From Annona cherimola (lineage: Eukaryota; Streptophyta; Magnoliopsida; Magnoliales; Annonaceae): a stretch of 64,000 bases of DNA. The DNA lies in contig CM059971.1 of assembly GCA_030490835.1 (NCBI GenBank), forward strand, positions 104,536,095 to 104,600,094, given 5' to 3'. The notes beneath the pieces were generated by a model. That model saw nothing but the letters and a program-made list of their open reading frames with translations. It was not told where the DNA came from and made no database searches. This document shows, one piece after another, positions 41,703 to 53,595 of this stretch. Within the stretch, counting starts at the first letter, position 1, and each line of letters begins with the position of its first letter. Both the position numbers and the translations under genes were made by a program.

Positions 41703-43417
41703 TGTGGTGCTCCGAACCGAGGTGCCTAGAAGCCTTACTCCGGGATTGTTTTGATTGGTAAACGTGACTCAGGACTGTTGCCCTGATCACACGGCAGGAT
41801 TTTTTTATCAACAATATATGGAAAATTTTCATCATTCATCTAATTTGAAATATATTTCACATAACATAGTTATGATAAAAAATTATTCCATAAATATTTT
41901 CATAAAAATATTCCTTTCCATCTCAAAATTATCATCGTTGTCTTTATATAAAGTTTACACATACATCATTTATATCAAAAACTACATAACACTTGGCATG
42001 CTGCCTTCATCATCATTTCTTTTCTGTTGTTGAACAAGCATGGGTGAGTAATAATACTCAGTAAGCAAGTCATACATAATTTTTTAATTATTTTCATGCA
42101 TTTCATAAAATGCATGAAAATCAACATAAATTCATTTAAGCATAATCCTTAATTCCAAAAATCATGAAATTAATATATCATCATTTCAACATCATATTTA
42201 TCATAATCATACATCCCAAATCATCATTTATCAATTTTAGAGCATTATTTTCACATATCATATGCTATCTTCCCGAATACCCTATCTTCGCTCCAAATTT
42301 TTGATATTTTGGCATAATTTCATTTAAACATTATATCTATACTTATTTTCTCATGCTTAGGCTTTATCTAAGCATGTTTTACCCTACTTAACATCCAAAA
42401 GAAATTTGGGTAGAAATCACTTACCCGAAGTGGAGATATGCCATTTTTCTTACCATTTTTCTCTCTAACTTCCTCCTTTTCTTCTTTGGATGCGTGGGAA
42501 AGTTTGGGAACTGAAAATTTTCAAATGGAGTTGGGTTTTAGATGCCTTGGACGTCCACCCCCTGCTGCCCTATTTATAGGATTGAATTTTTCAAGAATTT
42601 GAAATTTACCTCCTAGTTTTGAGGTATTTAATTATAAATTGGTAATTTTTTTAATTTTAAAAAATGCTTTGAGCCATGTGCTGCCCACCCTAGGCCTGCT
42701 CCAGCCACCCTATTGCAGTCTTATTTTTAACCTATTTTTTGATTTTTTAAAATTAATTAAATTAGGCTAAATTAATCTTAGCCATTGATTAAAGATGATG
42801 ATGATTAATGACCATTGATCTTGGTCAAGCCTCCAGCCACCCTAGCCTGCTCCAGCCCCTGCAGGAGCTGCCTTTTAATTAATTTTTTATTATTTATTAT
42901 TTATTTTATTTAAAAAGTCAAAAGTAGAATTAATTAAAGTTAAGCTACTTTTTGGATCATCATTTGACGTTTCATCTTGACCCTTGATTTATGATTTTCA
43001 ACACATCTTAACCCATTCATCATGTCCATCATGAATTTTTAACCATCCATAAAAAATTTCATCGAATTTCGACGCCCGGATTGGAATTTATGATTTTTTT
43101 CTATTTTTTCACAAAAATCCAAATTTGGATTAAAATATCCAAAAGAATTGCTATTTCATCCTGTAGTGATTAAATCTCTATTTTATCTTTTTGTGATTAA
43201 GTTAATTTAAGTGATTAACTCTTAATCATGTGTCTTAATCCCCGATTACTATTCACGTGCACTATTTACGGGGTTAAATTCTTAATTGCATTATTTCAAT
43301 CTCCAATACACATATCCATCAATATAATTCATGAATTTTTATTTATCATAAAAATAATTACAAAAGAATCTGGAGTTACAATTGTCGAAATGATGCGTAT
43401 ATTGTCGAGGTTTCACA
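41703..43417 (-). repeat. 5' LTR of the chromovirus (1,715 bp, internally deleted)
   Basis: Plus-strand ends 'tgtggtgctccgaacc' and 'gaggtttcaca'. At about 42117 the sequence 'ataaaatgca' jumps straight to 'aaaatcaacataaatt', skipping the 0.8 kb present in the 3' LTR. A 14-bp insertion 'cgtgcactatttac' near 43256 is specific to this copy. Confidence 0.95.
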
Positions 43418-43440
43418 GTTTGGAAGGGGAAACCAACAAA

Positions 43441-46293
43441 ATTTGTGCTTGTCAATGAAAAATATTGTTTGGTGTGATGATTTTATTTTATATTTACTTT
43501 TTTTTAAAAAATTCTTATTTATTTTATCCTAGTCATTATTTTTTGATGAAATCTTAGTCATTGTTTTGATTGCATAACTGTTGGAAACAAGTGTTGAAAT
43601 CAAAGGCAAAATAACCAAAGTATATGTTTTGATGATTAACAATTCAATTTGAGTAAGTTTTGACTATTGTAATGTTTTGTGCAATGTTTAAGGATATAAA
43701 AATGAAAAATTATGAAGCATGACAGGTCAAGTCGATTCCCAAGTCGACTCAAGCATCGACTCAGGTCAAGTCAATCCCCAAGTCGACTCCAGCATGGACT
43801 TCAAATGCATTTTTATGTCCAACGCTGAAATTAAGGAGCAAGAGCTACCGAAGTCGCACACGAAGTCGACTTCGCATGCGACTTGGGTGAAGTCACAAAC
43901 CAAGTCACTCCAGCATCGACTTCAACTGACCAGCACAGAATTTGAAGAGCAAAGTCGTAAAGTCGACTCCAGCATGGACTTCAAATGCATTTTTATGTCC
44001 AACGCTGAAATTAAGGAGCAAGAGCTACCGAAGTCGCACACGAAGTCGACTTCGCATGCGACTTGGGTGAAGTCACAAACCAAGTCACTCCAGCATCGAC
44101 TTCAACTGACCAGCACAGAATTTGAAGAGCAAAGTCGTAGACCAAGTCGACTTGACTTACGACATGAGTGAAGTTGAAGACCAAGTTGACTTAAACATTC
44201 GACTTGGATCAAATGAAGATAAATCATGACTAAAACAAGCAAAGTTGCATGAATTCATCAATTTGGATCAAGAAATATCATTTGGAAATCTTCATGAACT
44301 CCAAGATCCAAGTATTCAAAAATTCAAAACATGGAGCTTAAAATTTTCAAGCTAGGATGATTGTACTGAGTTCCAAGTGAACAAAATCAGTGGAAGAACT
44401 TTTAAAATAAAGAATATCAAGCAATCAAATTCATTTCCAAGAAATTTAACTTCATAAAGCATGCAAAGAAAGTGAAGTCGCACCAAAGTCGACTCCGGCA
44501 GTGACTTGGGTCAAGTTTCAGTCCAAGCCGACCTGAAGTAAGGACTTAGAAATTGCTGAAAACCGAAGTCGACTCCACATGCGACTTGGGTCAAGTTTAA
44601 GACCAAGTCGACCTGAGGAGGAACTTGGGGAGCTCGCTGAAAACCCGAAGTCGCACCTAAAGTCAACTCCAGCCTACGACTTGGGTGAAGTCGCACACGA
44701 AGTCGACTCCATCTGTGACTTGGGTCGCAACGTTCGAAAAATTTGAACGTTGACGCATTTAATATGCTCCACCAACTCTCTAACGTTCAAATCTCTTCTT
44801 CCATTATATATAGACACTCAACTGAACGTGAAAGCATATATAAAAGAGTAGAAACAGAAGATACTTAGTTCTAAATTTCAGTTTCTCCTAGCCTTGAGTG
44901 ATCTATACACTTTTGAAGGAAGAACGAGCTTCAACTTGCTGCATACTCTAACGCCGATCAAATCGTCACTTCTACAAAAAAATTGTGCTTGTCAATGAAA
45001 AATATTGTTCGGTGTGATGATTTTATTTTATATTTACTTTTTAAAAAAATTTCTTATTTATTTTATCCTAGTCATTATTTTTCTAATGAAATCTTAGTCA
45101 TTAACAAGTGTTGAAATCAAAGGCAAAATAACCAAAGTATATATTTTGATGATTAACAATTCAATTTAAGTAAGTTTTGACTACTAACATGTTTTGTGCA
45201 ATGTTTAAGGATATAAAAATGAAAAATATGAAGCATGACAGGTCAAGTCGATTCCCAAGTCGACTCAGGAATCGACTCGGGTCAAGTCGATCCCCAAGTC
45301 GACTCCAGCATCGACTTCAAATGCATTTTTATGTCCAACGCTGAAATTGAGGAGTAAGAGCTGCCGAATTCACACACGAAGTCGACTTCGCATGCGACTT
45401 GGGTGAAGTCGCAGACCAAGTCGACTCCAACATCGACTTCAACTGACCAGCACAGAATTTGAAGAGTAGAGTTGCAAACCAAGTCGACTTGACTTACGAC
45501 TCGAGTGAGGTTGAAGATCGAGTTAACTAAAACATTCGACTTGGATCAAATGAAGATAAATCATGACTAAAACAAGCAAAGTTGCATGAATTCATCAATT
45601 TGGATCAAGAAATATCATTTGGACATCTTCATGAACTCCAAGATCCAAGTATTCAAAAATTCAAAACATGGAGCTTAAAATTTTCAAGCTAGGATGATCG
45701 TACTGAGTTCCAAGTGAACAAAATCAGTGGAAGAACTTTTAAAATAAAGAGCAATCAAATTCATTTCCAAGAAATTCAAGCTCACATAACATGCAAAGAA
45801 AGTGAAATCGCACCGAAGTCGACTCCAGTAGAGACTTGGGTCAAGTTTCGGTCCAAATTGACCTAAAGTAGGGACTTAGAAATTGCTGAAAATCGAAGTC
45901 GACTCTACACGCAACTTTGGTCAAGTTCAAGACCAAGTTGACCTGAGGAGGAACTTGAGGAGCTTGCTGAAAACCCGATGTCGACTCCAGCCTGCGACTT
46001 GGGCGAAGTTGCACACGAAGTCGACTCCATCTACGACTTGGGTCACAAGGTTCGAAAAATTTGAACGTTGACACATTTAATACGCGCCACCAACTCTCTA
46101 ACATTCAAATCTCTTCTTCCATTATATATAGACACTCAAGTGAACATGAAAGCATATAGAAAAGAGTATAAACAGAAGATGCTAAGTTCTAAATTTCAGC
46201 TTCTCCTAGCCTTGAGTGATCTATACATTTTTGAAGGAAGAACGAGCTTCAACTTGTTGCATACTCCAACGCCGATCAAATCGTCACTTCTAC
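43441..46293. repeat. Tandem segmental duplication (~1.5 kb units) including LTR flank
   Basis: Unit A is 43441-44980, unit B is 44981-46293. Both begin 'ttgtgcttgtcaatgaaaaa' and end near 'aaatcgtcacttctac'. The first about 135 bp of each unit are host sequence outside the LTR, so the duplication happened after LTR insertion. Unit B lacks about 22 bp that include the LTR start. Confidence 0.92.
43781..44140. repeat. Perfect 180-bp tandem duplication inside unit A
   Basis: 43781-43959 and 43961-44139 are identical except at the junction base. Because 180 is a multiple of 3, an open frame of 150 codons passes through both copies. It encodes a repeated Ser/Lys/Gln-rich peptide and is not a gene. 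Confidence 0.96.
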
Positions 46294-46469
46294 GAACTCT
46301 TCCATGATCTGAAACTTGCCTACACAATCTGTAAAGTGTAGGTCTCTTTTCTTTTCAACTTATTGTTTGGTTTGTTGATACTTGGTTTGATATTGGGTTT
46401 CAAACCAAGTGATAGCAAAGTAGCGTTGTGACTGGAGTGGGACTCGTCACCTACTTGTGCTATGACTTG

Positions 46470-46580
46470 TTTATGCCCCCTAGAGCTGGAATCTAGAAGA
46501 GAGCAGAGGCTCTAGTTGTTTGTGAGTTGTATATGCCCCCTAGAGCTAGAATCTAGAAAAGAGCGGAGACTCTAGTTGTA
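46470..46580. repeat. Short imperfect tandem repeat in solo LTR
   Basis: 'atgccccctagagct-gaatctagaa' and 'agagc-gag-ctctagttgt' occur twice, at about 46474 and 46529, with period near 55-60 bp. Confidence 0.8.
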
Positions 46581-46849
46581 TTCGTGGAATACATAGTGGA
46601 ACCCAAGTCACAAGGGGTACGAGCTTGGAAAAGTGGAGTAGGGAAGGTTGCCCGAATCACTATAAAATCTCGTCCATTGATTTTTATTTCTGCTTTAATA
46701 TCTTATTGCTTTCCATTTATTTCATTAAAGGGGACTAAACTAAACCGGGGAACATTTTTAGTTTAAGCGAAAAATTTTAAATACCCATTTCACCCCTCCC
46801 CTCTTGGGTAATTGCCATAAACTCGGGACTAACAATAACATTATGGTCT

Positions 46850-47115
46850 TATTTATTGTGTGTTTTTAAAGTGGCAAAATAAAAGTTTTTTGTATAGAAA
46901 ATTTTGAAATATAAAAAAATGATATCATATATGTGGATAATAATAAATACCGAAGAAAGATAGTTAAATTAATTGCACGAGTCCCCGTCTAAAAATAATT
47001 GAAGTATAGTAGTTGTATGCAAAAATGTAATAAATAATTAAAAATATAATAGTTGTATAAAGTGAAAAAATTACAGAGTAAGAGTTTCATGTTTGAAAAG
47101 TGATAATTTTTTTAG
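46850..47115. mobile_element. Degraded MITE copy
   Basis: Blocks 'gtgtttttaaagtggcaaaa', 'gatatcatatatgtgg', 'gtatagtagttgtatgc' and 'agtgaaaaaatta' follow the GGGTGTGTTT family order. The ends are eroded. Confidence 0.5.
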
Positions 47116-47229
47116 ATAAAAAATGATAAAAATTTTATGTGATAAGTTCTTGGTGTTAAAGTTTTCAAGGGAAAAAAGAAAATAATGTAATGTAATAAAA
47201 AGTAAATAAAAAAAATAAAAATAAAAAAT

Positions 47230-48745
47230 ATATTTTTATAATATGGGATGATTTCATTAAAGCAAAATGTTGTCCATGCACGAAAAGTTTACAATTTGTC
47301 TATGCGGGCATTCCTACCAGGTTGCACGCGGTTCATTGGATGGTGAAACCATGCCAGCCAAACAATATGCCACTTTGTTTGCCCTCTCTTAAAACACGCG
47401 GATATTTGATTGATTTAAAAGTCATTGTCAAGTGTTTAATGTCATTGATACCCATCACCTTCGATCTCAAGATCTTGGATTTCCATCTTCAATCCCCACT
47501 TAAGCCCAAAATATAATGCTAACGCTTCCATCATCATAACATCACATATCCCTTTCACTCGCCATCCTCTGCCTGTAAGGAAAGCACCATCATTGTTTCT
47601 CATGACCGCCCCAATCCCCATATAATGCATCTTAGAATTTTGACGACCATCAACATTAATCTTGAGAAATCCCCCGACAGGTCCCTCCCACCTCGCTTTC
47701 AGTTCCCTGAGCATTAGCCCATTTGAGCACAATTGGTTAGCACAAGTGAAGGAGTCAAGGAAGGATCTGCACCACGATCAAATTTAGGGATTGAGTATCC
47801 TCCCCAACTCTAAGAAGGTTCTTGGTATGCCACACTCTCCAACAAAATAACAAAAAAAGGGAGAAGGCGCCAACATCACTTGCTCTCGAATGCATTGATT
47901 TGGAAATAGTAATTCCCTTTCAGAGTAAATTCTGATACAGTAGACAAATAGATGGTTTGGAACTTCAATCCTCCGATCACTTAGCACACAGTCTTGTTCA
48001 ACTTGGATGTCTCTTTTACGAAGATTTGTTCTTGTAAGTAATGCGTTCATGAGGAGGCGCCATCCAAAAATCTCTGTCTTGCTTGGGCCATTGGCTTTCC
48101 AAAACTTACGAAACACCACTTCATACCGACCATCAACCACCCTCCCCTTTTTGGTCCAGCCACATTAGAATAAATCAATTTATAGGCTGATTTAATCTTG
48201 AATCACCATTGAGTGGTAGTGGGATAGATTGGATAGACCTCTAGCTTATTTTCCCCACAGCACTAATGACCACGCCTTTCTTGCAAAGTCTTGTATTCTG
48301 ATAAATGAAGTGGCAGACACGACCGTCATCTCGGATGGCTTCAGGGAGGGGCCCAACCTCTATGATTTCAACATCTGTCCATCGGTTCTGAAAGAAGCTG
48401 ACCGCTTGGCCATCACTTATCCTCCACTTTCCCCTCTTTTCAAGCACAATCCTAGCCCTCAATGAGGATCTCTAAGTGTGTGATCCCCACTCCCCTCTCT
48501 ACAGCTCCAAATATCACAATCGATGAAGTATTTTGCATGGAGAATCTTATAATACAGTGAGTTTTTGTTTGCCATTAGTCTCCAAATCTGCTTGGCCAAC
48601 AATACATGGTTGAATGCCACCAGCTCATGAAATCTCAATACTCCCTCAACCTTCTGTTTGCACGTCTTCTTAAGCAACCCAGATGATTTTTCTTCTACTA
48701 ATTATTCTCCCCACCAAAATCTACTAATCAAGGTATTTAGTTTTT
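47230..48745 (-). pseudogene. L1-type LINE, 3' part of ORF2 with RNase H
   Basis: 5'-truncated, read on the minus strand. It starts at RFWWGE, then a stop, then GLLKKTCKQKVEGVLRFHEL and FNHVLLAKQIWRLMANKNSL (C-terminal RT region). Next come KWRISDGQAVSFFQNRWTD and the zf-RVT-like WKANGPSKTEIFGWRLLMNA. The RNase H domain follows, with INVDG, MEALAL and EIEGDG carrying acidic catalytic positions, and a C-terminal piece after a frameshift near 47440. This layout is typical of plant L1 lineages with a terminal RNase H. Several stops and frameshifts show it is dead. Confidence 0.9.
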
Positions 48746-48759
48746 GGCAAAATCCTTTA

Positions 48760-48925
48760 AAGGAGAAAAGTGCTCATAGTATAGTGCATATGTATTTGTG
48801 TATAAAATAATGAAAAATAATGTAGTTGTATAGGAATATATGATAAATAATTTAAAATATGATAATTGTGTACAGGGAAATGTTTTATTATTGAAAAATT
48901 TTAGTTTAAAAAGTTATATATATAG
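48760..48925. mobile_element. Partial MITE copy
   Basis: 'aatgtagttgtataggaata' and 'gataattgtgtacaggg' match the 3' half of the GGGTGTGTTT family; the other half is missing. Confidence 0.5.
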
Positions 48926-49127
48926 CAAACCATGCACGTAGAAAAACATTCTCATGTTGTGAAACTTTTCAGTCAATTTCTTTTTAAAACACATAATTTT
49001 TTGTCAATCCATGGCTGCCACACTATCGACTTGGGGCATTTTTGGGAATGTAAATTATGATAATGGATGGAATGCAACCCTGTCAGGTCACAACATTCAT
49101 GACAATTAAATGGTTATTTATCAAGAG

Positions 49128-49402
49128 TTTATTTGGAAGGTAATAAAATTTTGGAATGAAAAAGTTTTAAAATATAACAAAACAACATGATATGATGTAA
49201 ATAATGATAAAAATAAATAAAATAAAGTTAAAATAAATAAGTTAGCTGTATTGATAATGTTATAGAAATGATTGCAAAATATATTAGTTGTATAAGAATA
49301 TGCGAAGAGATAGTTACGACACAACATAACTATAAAGCGTGAAAATTTTTTTATTTAAAATTTTTGGTTTGAAATTTTTTATTTATGGCCAAACACGTCC
49401 TA
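49128..49402. mobile_element. MITE copy, near full length
   Basis: From 'gtttatttggaaggtaat' to 'atggccaaacacgtcc', with 'gttagctgtattgataatg' and 'gattgcaaaatatattagtt' in the family order. Confidence 0.7.
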
Positions 49403-50500
49403 AATATTGAAATAATGTATCCCTTCCCATGCATACCAAACAACCAAAGATCTTCAAAAAAATTCTAAACCAATTGAGCCCTTTGTGAACCATCAAGATT
49501 GCTACGAAATCAATATCTATAGGCCCAGAAATCAATATCTATAGGCCCTGGGAGGATAGTTACCCATCCCCACAAGGGGTAAGAATAGGGTTCAGTCTTA
49601 CGCGGTCAAAATGTACTTAGTGGTGACTCTTCTTTTTTAATATTTTATCTGATTCAATTTTTATATTGGAGGTTAAGATAATATCGGTTAAACCCTTATT
49701 ATTATTTTTTTAAACAACCATTGTGACAAATTTCAATTTAATCTTGAGTCGATTTCCAAACGGTGGATCCAGTGAAAAATGCAAGTTAAGTTAGATAATT
49801 TTAAAAACTTATGCACATATAAAATGTAAATACATCAATGCTAAATTTTAATACTACATACTTCCATGTTTTACTAAATAATGTAAATAAATATTATTAC
49901 TAAAATAAAACATGAATAAATATAATATAATTTTGTTAAAATAGGTTTACCTCATTCGGAATGAATTTTGTCATTTTTAGATATTTTTAAATAAATATAA
50001 ATTCTTCCCAAATGTTGGGAAAACTTCAAATATGCACGAGAGTTATATATATGTGTGTGTACAAATGCCTATTTTCAATTCTTATACTATTGATATAATC
50101 AGTCATGAAAAATGTGAAATTATTGAAAATAAGAATATGATTTATAATATATTTTTAATTTTTAATAAATGAATATATAGAGAGCGTATTGAGATTTTCT
50201 AGGCCAGAACATGACCGACCGATTTCAATCATATTTTTGAATTTGAGTTAAAATTTCTAATTTACTTCTTTGGTGAGGGTTAAAAACATTAATTTCATCC
50301 GGTCAAAAACGGACAAAGCTCCACAATTTCTCATTTGATCCCGCAATTTCACAACAAAGAGTGAGCTCCAGATGGATTGATCAATCACTCGTCTCAATTT
50401 CTAATGCAGGAGAACGTAAGCAAGTAAACAATGAATATGCTCATTTACTACAGAGGAAAAAAAAAAAAAAAAAACTTATGCTGTGCAGATAATATTAACG
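49403..50500. other. AT-rich intergenic sequence
   Basis: No recognised element. A 27-bp local repeat 'aatcaatatctataggccc' occurs twice at 49508-49548, and an A-run occupies about 50455-50476. Confidence 0.5.
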
Positions 50501-50504
50501 AACT

Positions 50505-50640
50505 AACATCCAGGCGCTGCACTGTTGGTAAGAGCGTTTCTCTTCAGTGGTGGGTTCAAAACCCATTGTGGGAATTTTTTTAGGTCACGTCGTAGGAGCT
50601 GGTCTCCTTACGGAGAGCATTTGATTTTCCTCTTCATTGA
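50505..50640 (+). mobile_element. tRNA-derived SINE
   Basis: A-box TTGGTAAGAGCG (50525-50536) and B-box GGGTTCAAAACCC (50552-50564) are spaced as in a tRNA gene. They are followed by the tail 'taggagctggtctccttacg'. A related tail, 'caggagccttagtctccttt', follows the second tRNA-like unit at 52820, so they form a SINE family. Not a functional tRNA: no proper acceptor stem. Confidence 0.65.
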
Positions 50641-50859
50641 TACAAGAAAAATTATAAGGGTATTAGGAAATTGATTTGCAAGAAAATTTGTAATGATTCA
50701 TAAGCCATAAGATATTGTGAAGTTAGATTCCCGCTGAAGCAATCAAAAAAAATAACGTCAAAGAACCCGTGGTATCGGCCCTGATGATGAAAAAGATCTA
50801 CTGCACCAATTGCATTTGACTTTCGAAAATCTTGTAAATAAAAAAATAAAAAAAAAGTT

Positions 50860-51470
50860 TTCGAAAATCTTTTCATGCTCTGGTCCTTTTTGTCCATAAT
50901 TTGTTTGAAAGACGAAGAAATTCTTCCACTTTGCTCCACAGAGGCATTCGTCTTCAACCAGGCCGATTGGGACGCCAAATGGTCTCAGCCCAAGAGCGTT
51001 TTACTGCTGCGAGCCTGTCGAAACTTTGGGCCCTTATCAGTTGCCATCGGCAATGTTGCTCATGGATTGATGACGGACTAGGGTCATTCACCGGAATGAC
51101 TTCTGAAGCGCAGGATGCCCTGCAAGTCTGCATCTGCCATCTCGTCGGATCTTTCCTCTGGCTGTCGGCATATCCAAAACAACGTTAGCTTTCTTCAAAT
51201 ACTATTCGTTTACAGCCTCTTTCTTACCTCTGCAGAATCCTTATCCTTCAAGAGATGTGTGGTTCCTACTTCCTAGCAATGCATCCAACTTATCCAGTCT
51301 CTTTTAGAAGTTAGACCAGAAAGCAATCCAGGCATCTCCTTCGTAACCGTCACCGTCCTCTCGCCATCCGCCTGACTGGCAACACTCCATTTCATATGAT
51401 TTATGCCTGCTGTGATTTATCAGCAATTTTCCTCGTTGCTGAACGGCGTACAAGCGTTTATTGTTTTGTT
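50860..51470. other. GC-richer low-copy island, unidentified
   Basis: About 600 bp clearly richer in G and C than its surroundings. A plus-strand frame (50875-51081) and overlapping frames are open for 60-95 codons, but I recognise no domain. It may be a gene relic or an exon-bearing fragment. No function is proposed. Confidence 0.3.
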
Positions 51471-52680
51471 GTATTCGTGTCTAAGTTTTAGTGATCAGTT
51501 GCCCATCCATTGTACGTTTGTCGTTTGGCAATGCGTGGAGGGAAAATTTTCTCCCCCCACCTAATACGACACTTCCTGACATTATTCTTAGTCATTCTAA
51601 CTTTATTTTCTTTATTTTTTTAATCATTATTCATATTATGTCAAGTTAATGTTTATCTTTTCAAATAATAAAACTATTTTTTACACCCCAAACATAGAAA
51701 GTTACCTTTTTATGCACACCTTCAGATATAATTCAGCATATTTTAACTATCTAACTATCATATTTTTTTATATTATTACTTTTAGATTTTAATTAATGTT
51801 CAATATTTTCATATTTATCTTAGCTATTTCAGAATTGTTTTCTTTAATCTTAATCATTATTAATATCATATAACTTTACTCTCATTTTTTAAAAACTTTT
51901 TGGGGTCTTACTTGCTACTTTTTCTTTTACATATTAAATACTTTTTAAATTTGTCTTTGTCATCCTCGTAAATTTATTAATCTAAATTTTTTTTATTCTC
52001 TGTAATTAACTTATTTTTAATCAAATTTCACATCTTTGTTGATAAATATTATATCCTTCAATTATTTTTTTATAAACTATTTGTGTAACTAACTTATCGA
52101 TTTTAACTTCTTCTTTTTTTTTAACTTCCAGCCATACTCCAATCACATCACATCACTTTTCTTATTTAAAAAAAAATTACATGAAAACATTTTCATTCAA
52201 ATCTGTTAAAATTTTTATCAAATATCAAACATTTCCTTTGTTCAAAATCTCATCTATATCCCCCATAAAAAAAATCCCATCTATATCAGAGCTGACGTAT
52301 TAATTATTGAAATATGTGATTTTAAAAATTAAATCAAAGTATCCTTAACTAGAAATAGTGGGAATTTTTTAAAAGAAAAAGCAAGATAAAAATATACTTG
52401 TTAGTTTTAATAAATAAATACATGTGAAGTAGGAATGTGTCTATTCGGGCAAAGATATAAGCTATCCATATCATCTTAATTTTCAATTTAAGTCGGAATT
52501 TTTAACACGCTCCTATCTTGAATTATGAAAAAACAACTCACTTAAAAATGGATTAGGCCGGAGGTTAATACACAAGGGTAGTGTGAAAGGAAAAAGTGTC
52601 ATATGAATTTAAATTGCATTTTTCTTTCACATGAAAAGTCTATTTGGGGCTTATTTGGTGGAATGTTTTTTAGAGAAAAA
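51471..52680. other. AT-rich intergenic with MITE relics
   Basis: 51590-51720, 51720-51920 and 51960-52245 contain diverged pieces of the GGGTGTGTTT family ('ttaactttattttctttat', 'catatcacatcacttttc' types). No gene is seen. Confidence 0.5.
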
Positions 52681-52814
52681 AAAATTCCCACGAATGCGAT
52701 GAAAGTATTCTAGCAGAGGCCTAACTATTGGGCTAGCACGTCGTGATATTGAGCGACTCCCATCTTATTATAAGAACAAGGTATTTATGCATGGAATTGT
52801 TGTCACGTTGGGCC

Positions 52815-52945
52815 CAATGCGGGCATAGGCCAGTTGGTAAAAGTCATAATCTGTATCCACATGGTTGGAGTTGCAATCTTTGCTGTGAGCATTATATTTT
52901 CTATTTCAGGAGCCTTAGTCTCCTTTATGCCAATATGTATTATCA
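52815..52945 (+). mobile_element. tRNA-derived SINE, second copy
   Basis: A-box-like 'ggccagttggtaaaag' at about 52828 and B-box-like 'ggagttgcaatct' at about 52867, then 'ggagccttagtctccttta'. Same tail motif as 50505-50640. Confidence 0.55.
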
Positions 52946-53040
52946 TTACTTATCTGAAAAGGTCCTTGAAAAAATTTTCTCCATTGTTTTCATCATGTTA
53001 TTTGATCCGGCATATGGTTCAATGATGCATGTACCATCTT

Positions 53041-53595
53041 AAATTCATTATGTGATATTTTTCGGCCTATTTGGTGATCAAATCAAAATCCAAATAATCA
53101 TATAAATTAGCATCATTTTTTTATGATATTAAGTTATTTCGATCAGATTATTGGGTGAGCTATACATGTGTAAATTATGTAAATACGCAATTATTACTTT
53201 ATCAAAAGATATATTAGAATATAATAATAATTTATAAATCATTTACTTACATAAGAATGATTTTTTAAATGGCCTAGATGTTCAATACAAAACTTTGAAA
53301 TTAATAATAATTTTATTCAATTGCTTTAAAACATTTTTCAAATGGGTTCAATGCACAATATTTATTTAGGTGAAACTTTTTCTTATTTAAATAAATGGTT
53401 TAAAATTAATTAGATGAGTTATATTCCAATTTATCATCAAAGTGGGCCTAGAATGGAGGTCATATCTCTAAAATTTGGCTATATTGAGGTATTTTACACT
53501 TGCGACCTTCTCCTAATTCTTTGACTTTGTTACCACCAAACTATTGGTTTTGCAGAATTATCTTACTCATAATTCTGCTTGAAAAAAAAATAGAA
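53041..53595. other. AT-rich intergenic sequence
   Basis: Contains diverged pieces of the foldback family ('gaatgattttttaaatggc', 'gtttaaaattaattaga') but no clear ends and no gene. Confidence 0.45.

Larger units (their letters stand above)
34284..43417 (-). mobile_element. Ty3/gypsy chromovirus retrotransposon, structurally complete, coding dead
   Basis: Bounded by TG...CA LTRs and by an exact 5-bp target duplication GTTTG (34279-34283 and 43418-43422). Transcribed on the minus strand: 5' LTR 41703-43417, tRNA-iMet PBS 41682-41697, gag about 40300-41516, protease 39831-40215, reverse transcriptase, RNase H, integrase and chromodomain down to 36836, purine tract 36801-36813, 3' LTR 34284-36800. 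The order PR-RT-RH-IN marks Ty3/gypsy, and the C-terminal chromodomain remnant marks a chromovirus, probably Tekay/Del-like. Stops and frameshifts in every domain make it non-autonomous. Confidence 0.96.
43579..46834. mobile_element. Solo LTR with internal tandem duplication
   Basis: Begins TGTTGGAAACAAG (43579) and ends GGGACTAACA (46834), with the 5-bp target duplication ATAAC on both sides (43574-43578, 46835-46839). No internal retrotransposon domain lies between, so it is a solo LTR. The 3' third has 'ccattatatatagacactca' TATA-like motifs and 'cccatttcacccctcccctc', typical of LTR ends. The length (3,256 bp) is inflated by the duplication described separately. Confidence 0.85.

Noticed and set aside
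43719..44171. 150-codon open frame with a 60-residue internal repeat
   Set aside because: It lies wholly in the solo LTR and is open only because a 180-bp segment duplicated in a multiple of three. No domain or start context supports a gene.
50505..50580. Functional tRNA gene
   Set aside because: A and B boxes are good, but stems do not pair and a SINE-type tail follows.
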